Shown in pieces: positions 45,295 to 54,639 of a DNA stretch of 64,000 nt. Made by a program: the position numbers and the translations under genes. Source of the DNA: Spirochaetia bacterium. Lineage in GTDB: Bacteria; Spirochaetota; UBA4802; UBA5550. The notes beneath the pieces were generated by a model. It was not told the DNA's origin. It saw only the letters and a list, made by a program, of their open reading frames with translations, and made no database searches. The stretch's first letter is position 1. Each line of letters opens with the position of its first letter. Location of the stretch: assembly GCA_009885955.1 (NCBI GenBank), contig VFJS01000061.1, positions 1-64,000 on the forward strand, in the 5' to 3' direction.

Positions 45295-45651
45295 ATGACA
45301 GATTTAAAGCAGCTCATAGAGGATGAAAATAAGATCGAAACGGTTGTTTCAAGCGATATTAAGTTCAAAGGAAAAATGAAGTTCAGAAGCTCCCTGAAAA
45401 TCAGGGGTACTTTTGAAGGGAAGATTGAGACAGAAGGTTTTCTCATAATCGGCAGGGAGGCGGTTGTAAGCGCGGATATTTCTGCAAAAATTGTCTCTAT
45501 AAGCGGTGAGGTCAACGGCAAGATAAAGGCCAGCCAGGGGATCCATCTCCATAAGAACAGCAGGACAAGGGGCGACATCATAACCCCGGACCTCATGATG
45601 GAACAGGGCGCCTTTTTCAACGGCACATGCATCATGGATGAAAAGAGCTGA
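45295..45651 (+). CDS. bactofilin
   Basis: The 118-residue protein has the bactofilin beta-helix pattern, with repeating Gly/Ile/Val units such as LKIRGTFEGKIETEGFL, VVSADISAKIVSISGEVNGK and the short N-terminal disordered tail. Bactofilins self-assemble into filaments that organise cell shape or wall enzymes. Start is an ATG after AGAGAG. It is followed by a secreted barrel gene 26 bases away. Confidence 0.92.
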   Translation: MTDLKQLIEDENKIETVVSSDIKFKGKMKFRSSLKIRGTFEGKIETEGFLIIGREAVVSADISAKIVSISGEVNGKIKASQGIHLHKNSRTRGDIITPDLMMEQGAFFNGTCIMDEKS

Positions 45652-45677
45652 ATTCCAGGAACCCCGGAGCATATTCA

Positions 45678-46352
45678 GTGCGCCTATCCAGAACTTTTAA
45701 AATTGCAATAGTAATTTTCCTGATTTTTGCATCGGCTGCATTTTCATGGGCTGATAATGAAAAGGCCCAGCCCAATGCCGCTATAGGATTCGGCGGCTCA
45801 TTTGGAAGATACAATATATATACCCCCTCCCGCGGCTCTGATACACTGGAATGGTCTAACGGTTACGGGATCCAGGGGGGGTTTGTATTTGAACAAATGT
45901 TCAGCAACAGGATCGGGATACAGTCCGGCCTGTGGTATGGCGAGTCGAAAATAAAAGTATATGACGGGAAAAATGCCGGAGATATATCCCTCAAAACCCT
46001 CTCAATGCCCTTTTATTTTGTATTGTCTTTTAACAGCCAGTCAGTGGGTTTCAATTTTCTGGGAGGGTTTAATTTTACCCGTATAGTAGCATCGGATTAT
46101 AATAATAATTCCATAATAAATGAAATACTTCTCTATGTTAATGAAAATCAGATTGCCATGTCCGGCGGTTTCAACATTAAATTCAGGATAACCAGTTTCA
46201 CCGATTTTTTCATAGGCATGCTTGCTGACTTCAGCCTGAACAAGTTCATCAACGATACAATTAAAACCGATGTCACGCACCTCTATAACATCAGGGGAAC
46301 CGGCGGTTTCATGTTCAGAACAAATATCTTCCCCATCAGCGAAAAACTCTGA
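45678..46352 (+). CDS. outer-membrane beta-barrel protein
   Basis: The 224-residue product has a signal peptide (residues 1-26, ending FSWA), then alternating beta strands with aromatic ends (IGFGGSFGRYNIY, IQGGFVFEQMFSNRIGIQSGLWYG, MPFYFVLSFNSQ), as in small PorT/OmpW-type barrels. The start is GTG with GGAG nine bases upstream. It is one transcript with bactofilin, suggesting an envelope role. Confidence 0.78.
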   Translation: MRLSRTFKIAIVIFLIFASAAFSWADNEKAQPNAAIGFGGSFGRYNIYTPSRGSDTLEWSNGYGIQGGFVFEQMFSNRIGIQSGLWYGESKIKVYDGKNAGDISLKTLSMPFYFVLSFNSQSVGFNFLGGFNFTRIVASDYNNNSIINEILLYVNENQIAMSGGFNIKFRITSFTDFFIGMLADFSLNKFINDTIKTDVTHLYNIRGTGGFMFRTNIFPISEKL

Positions 46353-46393
46353 GGTATAACTTTTCAGACCAAAAAATATTCCGAGGGCGGCTA

Positions 46394-48268
46394 ATGAAAA
46401 AATCCCTGTTTATAAAACTATTAATCATACTTGCCCCGGCGCTCCTGTCTGCTGCCCCTTACAATGAAAGCGCAATAAGAATAACAGACCTTGCCGACAT
46501 GGTATTATATGAAAACTACCCCGGGATCGAGGCAGAACTCAAGGGGGGAGTGAACATCAATGCCCCCACCGGAGCTCTGGGCCGGCCTACAGCCCTTATG
46601 CTGGCATCGGGAAGGGGAAATCTCAGGATGGTGGAATTCCTGGCAGGCAGAAACGCCGCAATAAATCAGAAAGACGACGATGAAAATGATGCGTTGATGT
46701 ATGCAGCGCAGAGCGGTAATGTCAAAATAATAAAATTCCTCCTGTCAAAAGGAGCGCATGTTGACAATGAAAACAACAGGGGAAAAACCGCCCTGGAGAT
46801 AGCATCGGAAAAAGGGGATGATGTTATGGTGAAGCTGCTCCTCGACAAGGGCGCCGACAGGGGGATCGGCCTGTCCCTGCCTGCAGCATCGAGATACGGA
46901 TACTCATCAATACTAAAAATGCTGTTAAAAAAAAACGCCCTGGTCACCCTGAAAGACCGCAACGGGGCGACGGCATTCTTCCACGCTGCAGAAGGGGGGC
47001 ACCGGGAGGCTGCGGAACTCCTTCTTCAGAACGGGGCCGATGTAAACATGGCCAGGAAGGACAGCGTCACTCCAGTCATGGCATCGGTAATGAACGGGGA
47101 CACAGCCATGACCGCGCTTCTCCTTTCAAAAGGCGCGGCCCTGGAGCTTAAAAACAGCGAGGGCAGGACAGTATTCATGGAGGCGATAAGGACAAATATG
47201 CCGGAAATCAACCGCCTCTTTGTGAACAGTAATATTAATATACATGACCGGGACTTCAAACTCGATACCGCGCTCCACTACCTGTGCCAGGTTCCGGAAA
47301 ATCCCGACATGAAAATGGCAGACACCCTGTTGAAAAAGGGAGCTGCCGTGAATATAAAAAACAGGGATGGAAAAACTCCTCTTATGTATGCCTCTGAGAA
47401 GGGGCATCTCGAACTGGTTAAACAGCTTCTGGGCAGCGGAGCCGATGCCCGGGCTGTTGATAAGAACAGAAAGGACGCGATGGCACTGGCCGCCCTATCG
47501 GGCCATGACGAAGTTGTGGCCCTGTTTAAAAGCACGGGCCTGCCGGATACAGGAATAAAACCTGATGCCCGGGCCACAAGGGAAGTTCTGGATAACCCGG
47601 GGACAGTAAGATTTTTCAGCGCAGTAAGGAGAGGTAATGCGGCAGTTATCATCCAGGAACTGGAAAAGGGATTTACTGTTAATACAAGAGACAGGGAGGA
47701 AAATACGCCGCTCATCGCACTGTCCAGGTCGCCGCTTCCGCAGAAGGTTAAGGTTTCAATTACCGCCATTTTAATAAATGCCGGGGCCGGAGTGAATCAT
47801 GAGAATTCAAAACCCCTTGGCGCCATTGACTATGCATTGGAATACAATGATTATGAACTGGTGAGGCTCCTCATTGAGAAAGGGGCCGGAAGAAAAGGGC
47901 TCCCTCTTCTCCTGTCAGCCTTTACAAACGGCGACATGGATACGGCGAATTACATTGTGAGTAACAAAAATATTAATGTGTCGGAAGCCCTCCTGACAGT
48001 GGATGATTACAGGATAGTCAGACTGCTTGTTGAAGCGGGAGGAGATGTAAACTTCAGGGACAGTGCCGGCAGAACGCCGCTCATGCGCAGATGTGAGCTG
48101 AATCCTGGATGGGGATTTTACCGGAACAGCCTGGCCATAGAGGAATATTTGAAAGCTGGCGCCGACATTGATGTAAAGGATTCCAAAGGGATCAGCGCTC
48201 TTGCACTATCCAGGGCCTCGGGAAACAGGAAATTGTCCGAGTTCCTTGTGAGCAAAGGGGCGAAGTGA
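46394..48268 (+). CDS. large secreted ankyrin-repeat protein
   Basis: The 624-residue protein has a signal peptide (ending LLSAAP near residue 22) and about 16 ankyrin repeats, some degenerate, visible as repeated ALMLASGRGN, ALMYAAQSGN, TALEIASEKGD, TPLMYASEKGH and TPLMRRCELN motifs. A region near 390-420 and 520-545 is divergent. No other domain was found. It follows the barrel gene by 41 bases. Ankyrin arrays mediate binding; the partner is unknown. Confidence 0.88.
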   Translation: MKKSLFIKLLIILAPALLSAAPYNESAIRITDLADMVLYENYPGIEAELKGGVNINAPTGALGRPTALMLASGRGNLRMVEFLAGRNAAINQKDDDENDALMYAAQSGNVKIIKFLLSKGAHVDNENNRGKTALEIASEKGDDVMVKLLLDKGADRGIGLSLPAASRYGYSSILKMLLKKNALVTLKDRNGATAFFHAAEGGHREAAELLLQNGADVNMARKDSVTPVMASVMNGDTAMTALLLSKGAALELKNSEGRTVFMEAIRTNMPEINRLFVNSNINIHDRDFKLDTALHYLCQVPENPDMKMADTLLKKGAAVNIKNRDGKTPLMYASEKGHLELVKQLLGSGADARAVDKNRKDAMALAALSGHDEVVALFKSTGLPDTGIKPDARATREVLDNPGTVRFFSAVRRGNAAVIIQELEKGFTVNTRDREENTPLIALSRSPLPQKVKVSITAILINAGAGVNHENSKPLGAIDYALEYNDYELVRLLIEKGAGRKGLPLLLSAFTNGDMDTANYIVSNKNINVSEALLTVDDYRIVRLLVEAGGDVNFRDSAGRTPLMRRCELNPGWGFYRNSLAIEEYLKAGADIDVKDSKGISALALSRASGNRKLSEFLVSKGAK

Positions 48269-48296
48269 ATATATTTTTGCAGACAATACCCTATTG

Positions 48297-48656
48297 TTAA
48301 TTTGACACAGCAGGCCAATTGAGTGAATCTGGGACTTTTCTCTTAATTGCGTCTTTTAATTCCACCTCTATGGGTGTAACTCCCCCGCATTCCGTAGTCT
48401 GCCGTTCCGGCTCCCTGCAGGTGAACGAGGCGGTGAATTTATAAATGGCTACCCGCCGGTTGTTGAGACAGTTCCATATATACACATCATAGCCGCCATC
48501 GCTGCCCGTCCGGTATGACTGGTCCGGAGGCTGCATGCCGGAAAATTTAGTCCAGGATTTTGAGCAGCAGCCGGAGAGGATGAATAAGAAAATGACAAGC
48601 TGCAAAGGAAGCATACTCCCTTGCACGCCCCCTTTGCAGCCTGACCTTGAAAACAT
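48297..48656 (-). CDS. small lipoprotein of unknown function
   Basis: The frame contains a signal peptide with lipobox LSGC (MLPLQLVIFLFILSGCC). It has several cysteines. The start may be the ATG at 48656 or the one at 48614 that begins directly at the signal peptide; neither has a fully convincing ribosome site. It lies 9 bases after etfA and may share its transcript. No family is recognised. Confidence 0.55.
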   Translation of the reverse strand: MFSRSGCKGGVQGSMLPLQLVIFLFILSGCCSKSWTKFSGMQPPDQSYRTGSDGGYDVYIWNCLNNRRVAIYKFTASFTCREPERQTTECGGVTPIEVELKDAIKRKVPDSLNWPAVSN

Positions 48657-48665
48657 AATAAACTT

Positions 48666-49619
48666 CTACCCCAGCTTATCCATCATGGCCGGGATCACCT
48701 CAAAGAGGTCGCCCACTATGCCGTATGTGGCTATGTTGAATATGGGAGCTTCCGGGTCTTTGTTGATGGCCACGATGCACTGTGAGCCCTTCATCCCTGC
48801 GATATGCTGTATGGACCCGGAAACGCCTGCAGCGATATAAAGATCCGGCGTCACGGTCTTGCCCGACTGGCCCACCTGCCTGGAGGGTTCAACCCATCCC
48901 GAGTCTACTACGGGCCTTGTGGCAGCGTACTCTCCGCCCAGTTTCTTTGCAAGGGGGATAATCATCTCCTTGTACTTGTCCCCGTCCTTCACTCCCCTGC
49001 CGCCGGTAACAATGACCTTTGCCTGGGTTATATCAATGGAGCCTGCCATGGTCTCAACAATCCCGATTATCTTTCTCTTGAGATCTCCCATGGATACGGC
49101 GACATTGACAACGGTTCCTGCGCTGCCTGCCGCCTCGGGGCTGTAAGCCCCCTTTTCAAAGGTTGCGACGAATTTGCCGGTCTTTACCTTTTTATCCTCC
49201 TGGATCTTTCCGTTATAGATGTTTCTCGTGAGTATCAGTACGCCTCCTTCAACATGGGCCTTGTTGCAGTTTGATACAATACCGGCGCCCAGTGCCATGG
49301 CTGCCTTTGCGGCGAAATCGATACCGTTGTAGCTGTGGGCTATGAGTACCCCCTTCACATCCTGTGCGCCTGCCAGGGCCTTTACCGCCTGTGCATACCC
49401 TTCGGGGGTGAATGATGCCAGGCCGGCATCAACAACTGAGAATACCTCGCCGATGTACTTAGATATCTCCTTTGCCATGGAATCGTCATTTGAGAATACG
49501 GCTGCTGCGGCGCCGCAGCCCATGGCAGCGCCGATCTCCTTAGCCGCCCTGCAGAGCTCAAAGGATGACTCGGTGATCGTTCCGTTTTTATGTTCTACAA
49601 TTGCTATTATCTTTCCCAT
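48666..49619 (-). CDS. etfA: electron transfer flavoprotein alpha subunit
   Basis: The 317-residue protein has the EtfA FAD-binding C-terminus with VDSGWVEPSRQVGQSGKTV, LYIAAGVSGSIQH and VAINKDPEAPIFNIATYGIVGDL (around residues 255-300). It holds FAD and passes electrons from acyl-CoA or other dehydrogenases to the quinone pool. AGGAGG is six bases before the ATG. It follows etfB by ten bases. Confidence 0.96.
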   Translation of the reverse strand: MGKIIAIVEHKNGTITESSFELCRAAKEIGAAMGCGAAAAVFSNDDSMAKEISKYIGEVFSVVDAGLASFTPEGYAQAVKALAGAQDVKGVLIAHSYNGIDFAAKAAMALGAGIVSNCNKAHVEGGVLILTRNIYNGKIQEDKKVKTGKFVATFEKGAYSPEAAGSAGTVVNVAVSMGDLKRKIIGIVETMAGSIDITQAKVIVTGGRGVKDGDKYKEMIIPLAKKLGGEYAATRPVVDSGWVEPSRQVGQSGKTVTPDLYIAAGVSGSIQHIAGMKGSQCIVAINKDPEAPIFNIATYGIVGDLFEVIPAMMDKLG

Positions 49620-49629
49620 TGTGAGCCTC

Positions 49630-50406
49630 CTATATTACCTTTGCCTGGTTCTTGAGTTTATCGATGAGCGCTGCCGCGGCAGTAGCCGGGTCGCCTGCGA
49701 TTATTTCAGCCTTGTGCTCTGAAACCGGAATGAACATCCTGATAAATTCGGTCCTTGAATCCGTGGGTGTACCCAGGTCTGCCGATGTTTTCGCTTCAAG
49801 GTTCTTCTTTTTGGCCTTCATGATTCCGGGGAGGGTGGGATACCTGGGCTCATTTATTCCAGACTGTATTGACAGCACCGACGGGACTGAAATCTCAACC
49901 ACCTCGTTCATACCGCCTTCCAGCTCCCTGTTGAGTTTGAGCCCCTTGTTGTCATTTACCAGTTCAAGCTTCACCACATTGGTGCAGTGCGGCCAGCCGA
50001 ACATGTCAGCCAGCATTACACCGGTGACGCCGGCCTGGTCGTCTTCTGCCTGCACACCGGTGAGCACAAGGTCCACTCCCCCGATCTTTTCAATGGCCTT
50101 CCATAAAGCTGATGCAACGACAAAGTTGTCGCCGGCCTCGATTACCGGATCGTTTATGTGGACCCCCCAGTCCGCGCCCATGGCAAAGGCCTGCCTGATA
50201 TCCTTACCTGCCCTATCGGGCCCGGCTGTTACAATGATTACCTCACCGCCGATCTTCTCTTTGAGCTGCAGGGCCGCCTCAACAGCATAATTGTCAAAAT
50301 CATTAATCTTGTAGGCAACCTGAGTTTCATCAACGCGTTTCTCATCAAGAATCTTAAACTTCGATTCCATGTCGGGAACCTGTTTCAAACAGACAACAAT
50401 CTTCAT
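49630..50406 (-). CDS. etfB: electron transfer flavoprotein beta subunit
   Basis: From the ATG at 50406 the protein has 258 residues and begins MKIVVCLKQVPD, the EtfB hallmark, with NDFDNYAVEAALQLKE and a AMGADWGVHI region. GGGAG is seven bases upstream; the frame runs on to 50451 but that extension is not EtfB-like. It partners with EtfA, encoded next. No acyl-CoA dehydrogenase is adjacent. Confidence 0.95.
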   Translation of the reverse strand: MKIVVCLKQVPDMESKFKILDEKRVDETQVAYKINDFDNYAVEAALQLKEKIGGEVIIVTAGPDRAGKDIRQAFAMGADWGVHINDPVIEAGDNFVVASALWKAIEKIGGVDLVLTGVQAEDDQAGVTGVMLADMFGWPHCTNVVKLELVNDNKGLKLNRELEGGMNEVVEISVPSVLSIQSGINEPRYPTLPGIMKAKKKNLEAKTSADLGTPTDSRTEFIRMFIPVSEHKAEIIAGDPATAAAALIDKLKNQAKVI

Positions 50407-50581
50407 ATTATTACTCCCAATAAAAAATTTTTGAAAAAGGACTAAGGACAAACAAAAAATTATACCCTTGCATATTTTTTTATCGAAAAGATGCCGGGTG
50501 GCGTCAATCCGATTTTATGAAATTCATAATTACATAAAATGTTAAAATGTCAATATTAATCGGAAAAAAATGGAAATTTTT

Positions 50582-51526
50582 TTACTCAGGTATGATAACA
50601 CCCTCGGGCATGACCATGACCGGCCGGGCCTCACCGGGATTAAATGGGGCCCTGAGGACTATTTTTTCCTCTTTGCCTTCAATAAATTTCTTCCTGTCGT
50701 GGTCCCTGAACCTGACAATAAGCTCGCCCTTACCTTTCTCAAAAAACAGAAAACATGACCTCACATTTCCCAAATCCCTCCTGATGCCCGATATATTCAC
50801 AAAAAGGGTATTGTTCATATCCCCGGGGCGGCTCCGCTGATACTCCCCGAAGGGAGGGAGCGTTGTATGGCCAGAGAGCCACAGGTCAACCCGGTACTTT
50901 TTCAGGACATTGACAAACCTGCCGGAATCAAGAATTTTGCTCCTGTGGATCGATGAGAAGACAAGGCCGCTCTCCGGGATCTGGGCATGGGTTATGGTTA
51001 TGACGGTCTTATCCTGATTTTTTGTGACGCACTCCTCCCAGAATCGGAAGGAGTGGTCCGATATTTCCGTTGGAGAGCTGTTAATCTCATCTGCGAGAAA
51101 TATGATAATGACATTGCCCCATATGACAGAATAGTAGAGGGGCTTTTTCATATACTTGAAGAAGTTGGCAATGTTCCTGGCGTCATGATTCCCGGTGATC
51201 TCATACCAGTATGGGACAGCGGCCATTTTTCTTGTCTCAAGGATCCACATGAAGTCATTATCGCTGTCACTGTACTGGACTATATCGCCGGCCATGATCC
51301 CCATATCCACCGGCTGGAGGTTGTCCCTTACATCGGCTGCGGCGATTTCATAGTGGGCCCGCTCTTTCAAGTTCCGCGGCTGTATGTCGGAATGGGCCCA
51401 TATGACAAGACGGTTCCCGGGATAATTTTTTTCCTGTGCAGGGGAATCGCCGCCCTTGAGGACATGAATAGGGTAAAAAACAATAATGGCGGCAATGAGT
51501 GTCACGGAAGGAATAATTTTTTTCAT
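50582..51526 (-). CDS. secreted calcineurin-like phosphoesterase
   Basis: The 314-residue protein has a signal peptide (about 1-25) and the metallophosphoesterase motifs HSDIQ, AGDIVQYSD, GNHD (in ITGNHDARN), THAQIP and SGHTTLP, which hold the two metal ions. It probably hydrolyses a phosphodiester or phosphomonoester in the periplasm. Its start overlaps the proS stop by four bases, so it is coupled to translation of proS. Confidence 0.9.
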   Translation of the reverse strand: MKKIIPSVTLIAAIIVFYPIHVLKGGDSPAQEKNYPGNRLVIWAHSDIQPRNLKERAHYEIAAADVRDNLQPVDMGIMAGDIVQYSDSDNDFMWILETRKMAAVPYWYEITGNHDARNIANFFKYMKKPLYYSVIWGNVIIIFLADEINSSPTEISDHSFRFWEECVTKNQDKTVITITHAQIPESGLVFSSIHRSKILDSGRFVNVLKKYRVDLWLSGHTTLPPFGEYQRSRPGDMNNTLFVNISGIRRDLGNVRSCFLFFEKGKGELIVRFRDHDRKKFIEGKEEKIVLRAPFNPGEARPVMVMPEGVIIPE

Positions 51527-53241
51527 TTCTTCACTTTTGCCGCGGCAAGAATGGCCCGAATCTGCTCAGCCAGAACCTCTTTTTTTGCAGTACATGGTTC
51601 GCCTCCCATTCTCGATTTTACCTCTATCTCTCCGCTGGCAAAATAGTTCTTCCCGGCAACAACCCTTACCGGTATGCCGGTAAGATCTGCATCGGCAAAT
51701 TTTACACCGGGGCTCACCCTCCTGTCGTCATACAGCACATCAAACCCCGACTCTTTCAGGAACCCGTAGATTTCATCGACAGCGGCAGTTTCAGCCTCGG
51801 TCTTCGCTATTCCAATAAAGTATATATGAAAAGGGGCAACTTCGACGGGCCATATGATCCCCCTCGCATCATTGTGCTGTTCAACAACGGCAGCCATTGT
51901 CCTGTTCACCCCGATGCCGTAGCACCCCATAATGGGCACCGTCTCCTTTCCGTCCCTGTCAAGGACCGTGACTCCCATGGAACGCGTGTACTTGTAGCCG
52001 AGCTTGAAAATATGGCCCACCTCTATCCCTTTTCTCTCATACATCGGCGTGGAGCATGACGGGCACCGGTCGCCTTCCATGGCAGAGGTGATGTCTGCCT
52101 CATCCTTTATAATGAAGTCCCTGCCGGGATTGACCCCGGTGTAATGGAGGTCCTTTTTATTGGCCCCGGTTATTGCATTTACTGTATCCTTTACAGAGAG
52201 GTCAAAAATTGTCCTCATTTTAAAATCATTTACCGGGCCGGCAAAACCTGTGGGCGCCCCGGTGAGTTTCAGAATGTCCTCATCGGTTGCAAGGCCAAGC
52301 TCCACGGCCCCGAGGATGTTCTTGAGCTTCACCTCGTTTATCTCGCGGTCGCCGGGGACAACGGCCATGGCCGGCTTCCCGTCTGCCATGTATATGATGC
52401 TCTTCAGAAACCTGCCGGCACCGCATGAAAAAAATGCGGTGAGGTCGTCGATTGTCCTGACCCCCGGTGTATCCACGGACGCAAGCCCCTCCGGCGCATC
52501 CTTCTCCCGGGGCCCGGCACCCCTGCCGTAAGCTGCCTTTTCCCTGTTGGCCCGGTACCCGCATCCGTCGCAGAGGAGCAGTACCTCTTCTCCAACGTCA
52601 GATGCCACCATGAACTCCTCGGAATTTGAACCTCCCATGGATCCGGTGTCCGCCTGGACAGGGATGGTTTCAAGGCCGCACCTCTCGAAGATCCTCCGGT
52701 AGGCCGTTCTCATCCCCTGGTAGGATTCCTCGAGCCCCTTCTCGTCAAGGTCAAAGGAGTAGGCATCCTTCATGATGAACTCCTTGCTCCTTATGACCCC
52801 GTACCTTGGCCTTACCTCGTCCCTGAACTTTGTATTTATCTGGTAGGCATTGACCGGGAGGTCCCGGTATGATGAAAGTATCTGCCGGAGCACCGCGGTA
52901 AAGGCCTCCTCGTGAGTGGGGGCCAGCGAATATTCCATGCCGTTCCTGTCCTTTATCCTGAACATCTCAGGCCCCATGGTATTCCACCTCCCCGACTCCT
53001 TCCATAAATCGGCGCTGGTGAGCTCGGGCATGAGGAACTCAAGGGCGCCTGCCCTTTCCATCTCCTCCCTGATTATCCCGATAATCTTCAAGAGCACCTT
53101 CACCCCCAGCGGAAGGTAGACATACATCCCTGCCGATTCCTTCCTGATAAGACCGGCCCTGGTCATGAGCCTGTGGCTCACAACCACGGCATCGGACGGG
53201 TCCTCTTTCATCGTGGGAAGAATATATCTCGTCATTCTCAT
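51523..53241 (-). CDS. proS: prolyl-tRNA synthetase (bacterial type, with editing domain)
   Basis: The 572-residue class II enzyme has KESAGMYVYLPLG, PE..LWKESGRW, LAPTHEE (motif 2 area), KFRDEVRPRYGVIRSKEFIMKDAYSF (residues around 140-165) and a C-terminal anticodon-binding domain. The inserted editing domain (about 225-405) is present. It charges tRNA-Pro. It precedes the phosphoesterase. Confidence 0.97.
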   Translation of the reverse strand: MRMTRYILPTMKEDPSDAVVVSHRLMTRAGLIRKESAGMYVYLPLGVKVLLKIIGIIREEMERAGALEFLMPELTSADLWKESGRWNTMGPEMFRIKDRNGMEYSLAPTHEEAFTAVLRQILSSYRDLPVNAYQINTKFRDEVRPRYGVIRSKEFIMKDAYSFDLDEKGLEESYQGMRTAYRRIFERCGLETIPVQADTGSMGGSNSEEFMVASDVGEEVLLLCDGCGYRANREKAAYGRGAGPREKDAPEGLASVDTPGVRTIDDLTAFFSCGAGRFLKSIIYMADGKPAMAVVPGDREINEVKLKNILGAVELGLATDEDILKLTGAPTGFAGPVNDFKMRTIFDLSVKDTVNAITGANKKDLHYTGVNPGRDFIIKDEADITSAMEGDRCPSCSTPMYERKGIEVGHIFKLGYKYTRSMGVTVLDRDGKETVPIMGCYGIGVNRTMAAVVEQHNDARGIIWPVEVAPFHIYFIGIAKTEAETAAVDEIYGFLKESGFDVLYDDRRVSPGVKFADADLTGIPVRVVAGKNYFASGEIEVKSRMGGEPCTAKKEVLAEQIRAILAAAKVKK

Positions 53242-53531
53242 ATACGTTCCATCCTGTAATTAATAAAATTAGCCCTATCCAAAATATTGGAAAAACATTG
53301 TTATTCATATTCCAATAACTACATGCCCTCACCGCGCTCTGCGCACCCTCTCCCGATAGGGAGAGGGTTTTTGTGTATAAAATAATTAAAAATAGAAACT
53401 GTGTTTTTCATTTTTTGTGAACTCAATTAGATATCTATCGACATGATACCTAAGGTCTGTAATTACCACAACCCCCCTCTCCCTACCCCGGGAGAGGGGC
53501 CGGGGGTGAGGGCATGAGATTTAAGCGCTTT
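53242..53531. other. gap between proS and proB with repeat element
   Basis: This region contains the 195-base element at 53322-53516 with 12-base inverted ends. No gene is supported. Confidence 0.6.
53322..53516. repeat. 195-bp element with CATGCCCTCACC terminal inverted repeats
   Basis: CATGCCCTCACC at 53322-53333 is perfectly inverted at 53505-53516. Inside, ACCCTCTCCC-GATA-GGGAGAGGGT (53345-53368) forms a ten-base-pair hairpin followed by TTTT, and a second CCCCTCTCC / GGGAGAGGGG hairpin is near 53472-53500. The same CCTCACCCC/CCCCTCTC family occurs at 5491. It looks like a MITE or composite REP element. Confidence 0.7.
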
Positions 53532-54638
53532 TCAATATAAAATAAGATCATCCCGGTTGATGACCTCGTTAAAGTACTTACTCCCGAGGATCTTCTTTAT
53601 ATCATGGGACTTTTTGCCCATTATCTTCTTTAATTCCTCTACATTATAGTTTACAATCCCCTTCCCGATGAGGGCTCCATCGGAAGTGCTTATGTCCACG
53701 GGGTCACCCATATCAAAATCGCCCTGTACATCTGTGATGCCCGAAGCAAGCAGCGATTTCTTTGCATCCCTGAGCGCTATGACTGCGCCGCCGTCAATGG
53801 TAATGAATCCGTCGGGTTTCCTGAGGGCAAGCCACTTTTTCCTGCTCCCCAGTGACCTGTCTTTGCCTATGAAGATGGTCCCTATCCTCTCTCCGTCGAG
53901 GATGCGGCCCAGTACATTCTTCTCGCTCCCCCTTGCAATGACCATCATCTCGCCGAATCTGATGATAAGCTCGGCAGCAAGGATTTTTGTGAGCATACCG
54001 CCAGTGCCATAAACCGATCCAGCCCCCCTGGCGTTCTGCATGATCTCCTCGGTAATTTCGAAAACTTCATCGGCAGGCACAGGGTCTTTCAGGTCATGGT
54101 AAAACCCGTCCACGTCGGAAAGGAGGATGAGCAGGTCGGCATCTATGAGGCTCGATACATACGCAGAGAGGGTGTCGTTGTCTCCGAATTTTATCTCCTT
54201 GACGGTGACCGAGTCATTTTCATTTACTATGGGTATAATCCCCATGTCCAGGAGAGAAGTAAAGGTGTTCCGCGCATTCAGGTAGCGCTTGCGGTTTTTT
54301 ATATCGTCCTCGGTAAGGAGGATCTGGCCGATAGTGTATCCCTTTTTTTTAAAAATGGCCCTGTATTCATTTATCATGATCGACTGGCCTACAGCGGCAA
54401 GGGCCTGCTTTTCAGGGATTGATAGAGTGTTCCTGTTCCTTCCCATGGCGCCGGCGCCGGCGGCAACAGCCCCTGACGAGACTATCACCACCTGATAGCC
54501 CCTTTTTAAAAGGGCTATCACTCCTCCGGCAATCCTGGACATCTTTTTCCTTGAGAGGTTTCCGTCTTCGGCAATGGTGGATGTGCCGACTTTAACTACT
54601 ATCTTCCTCACATCTTTAAGATGCTCTTTGCGTGGCAT
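53532..54638 (-). CDS. proB: glutamate 5-kinase with PUA domain
   Basis: The 368-residue protein has KIVVKVGTSTI, VIVSSGAVAAGAGAMG and the FGDNDTLSAYVS motif of the amino-acid kinase domain, and a C-terminal PUA domain (about 280-365). It phosphorylates glutamate for proline synthesis. The ATG at 54638, one base after the obgE stop, is favoured over a TTG at 54662 that overlaps obgE. proA is not next in the order, which instead has proS. Confidence 0.95.
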   Translation of the reverse strand: MPRKEHLKDVRKIVVKVGTSTIAEDGNLSRKKMSRIAGGVIALLKRGYQVVIVSSGAVAAGAGAMGRNRNTLSIPEKQALAAVGQSIMINEYRAIFKKKGYTIGQILLTEDDIKNRKRYLNARNTFTSLLDMGIIPIVNENDSVTVKEIKFGDNDTLSAYVSSLIDADLLILLSDVDGFYHDLKDPVPADEVFEITEEIMQNARGAGSVYGTGGMLTKILAAELIIRFGEMMVIARGSEKNVLGRILDGERIGTIFIGKDRSLGSRKKWLALRKPDGFITIDGGAVIALRDAKKSLLASGITDVQGDFDMGDPVDISTSDGALIGKGIVNYNVEELKKIMGKKSHDIKKILGSKYFNEVINRDDLILY

Positions 54639-54639
54639 G

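Noticed and set aside
53345-53372. Hairpin plus T-run as an intrinsic terminator
   Set aside because: The T-run lies on the plus strand, while the flanking genes are on the minus strand; it belongs to the repeat element.
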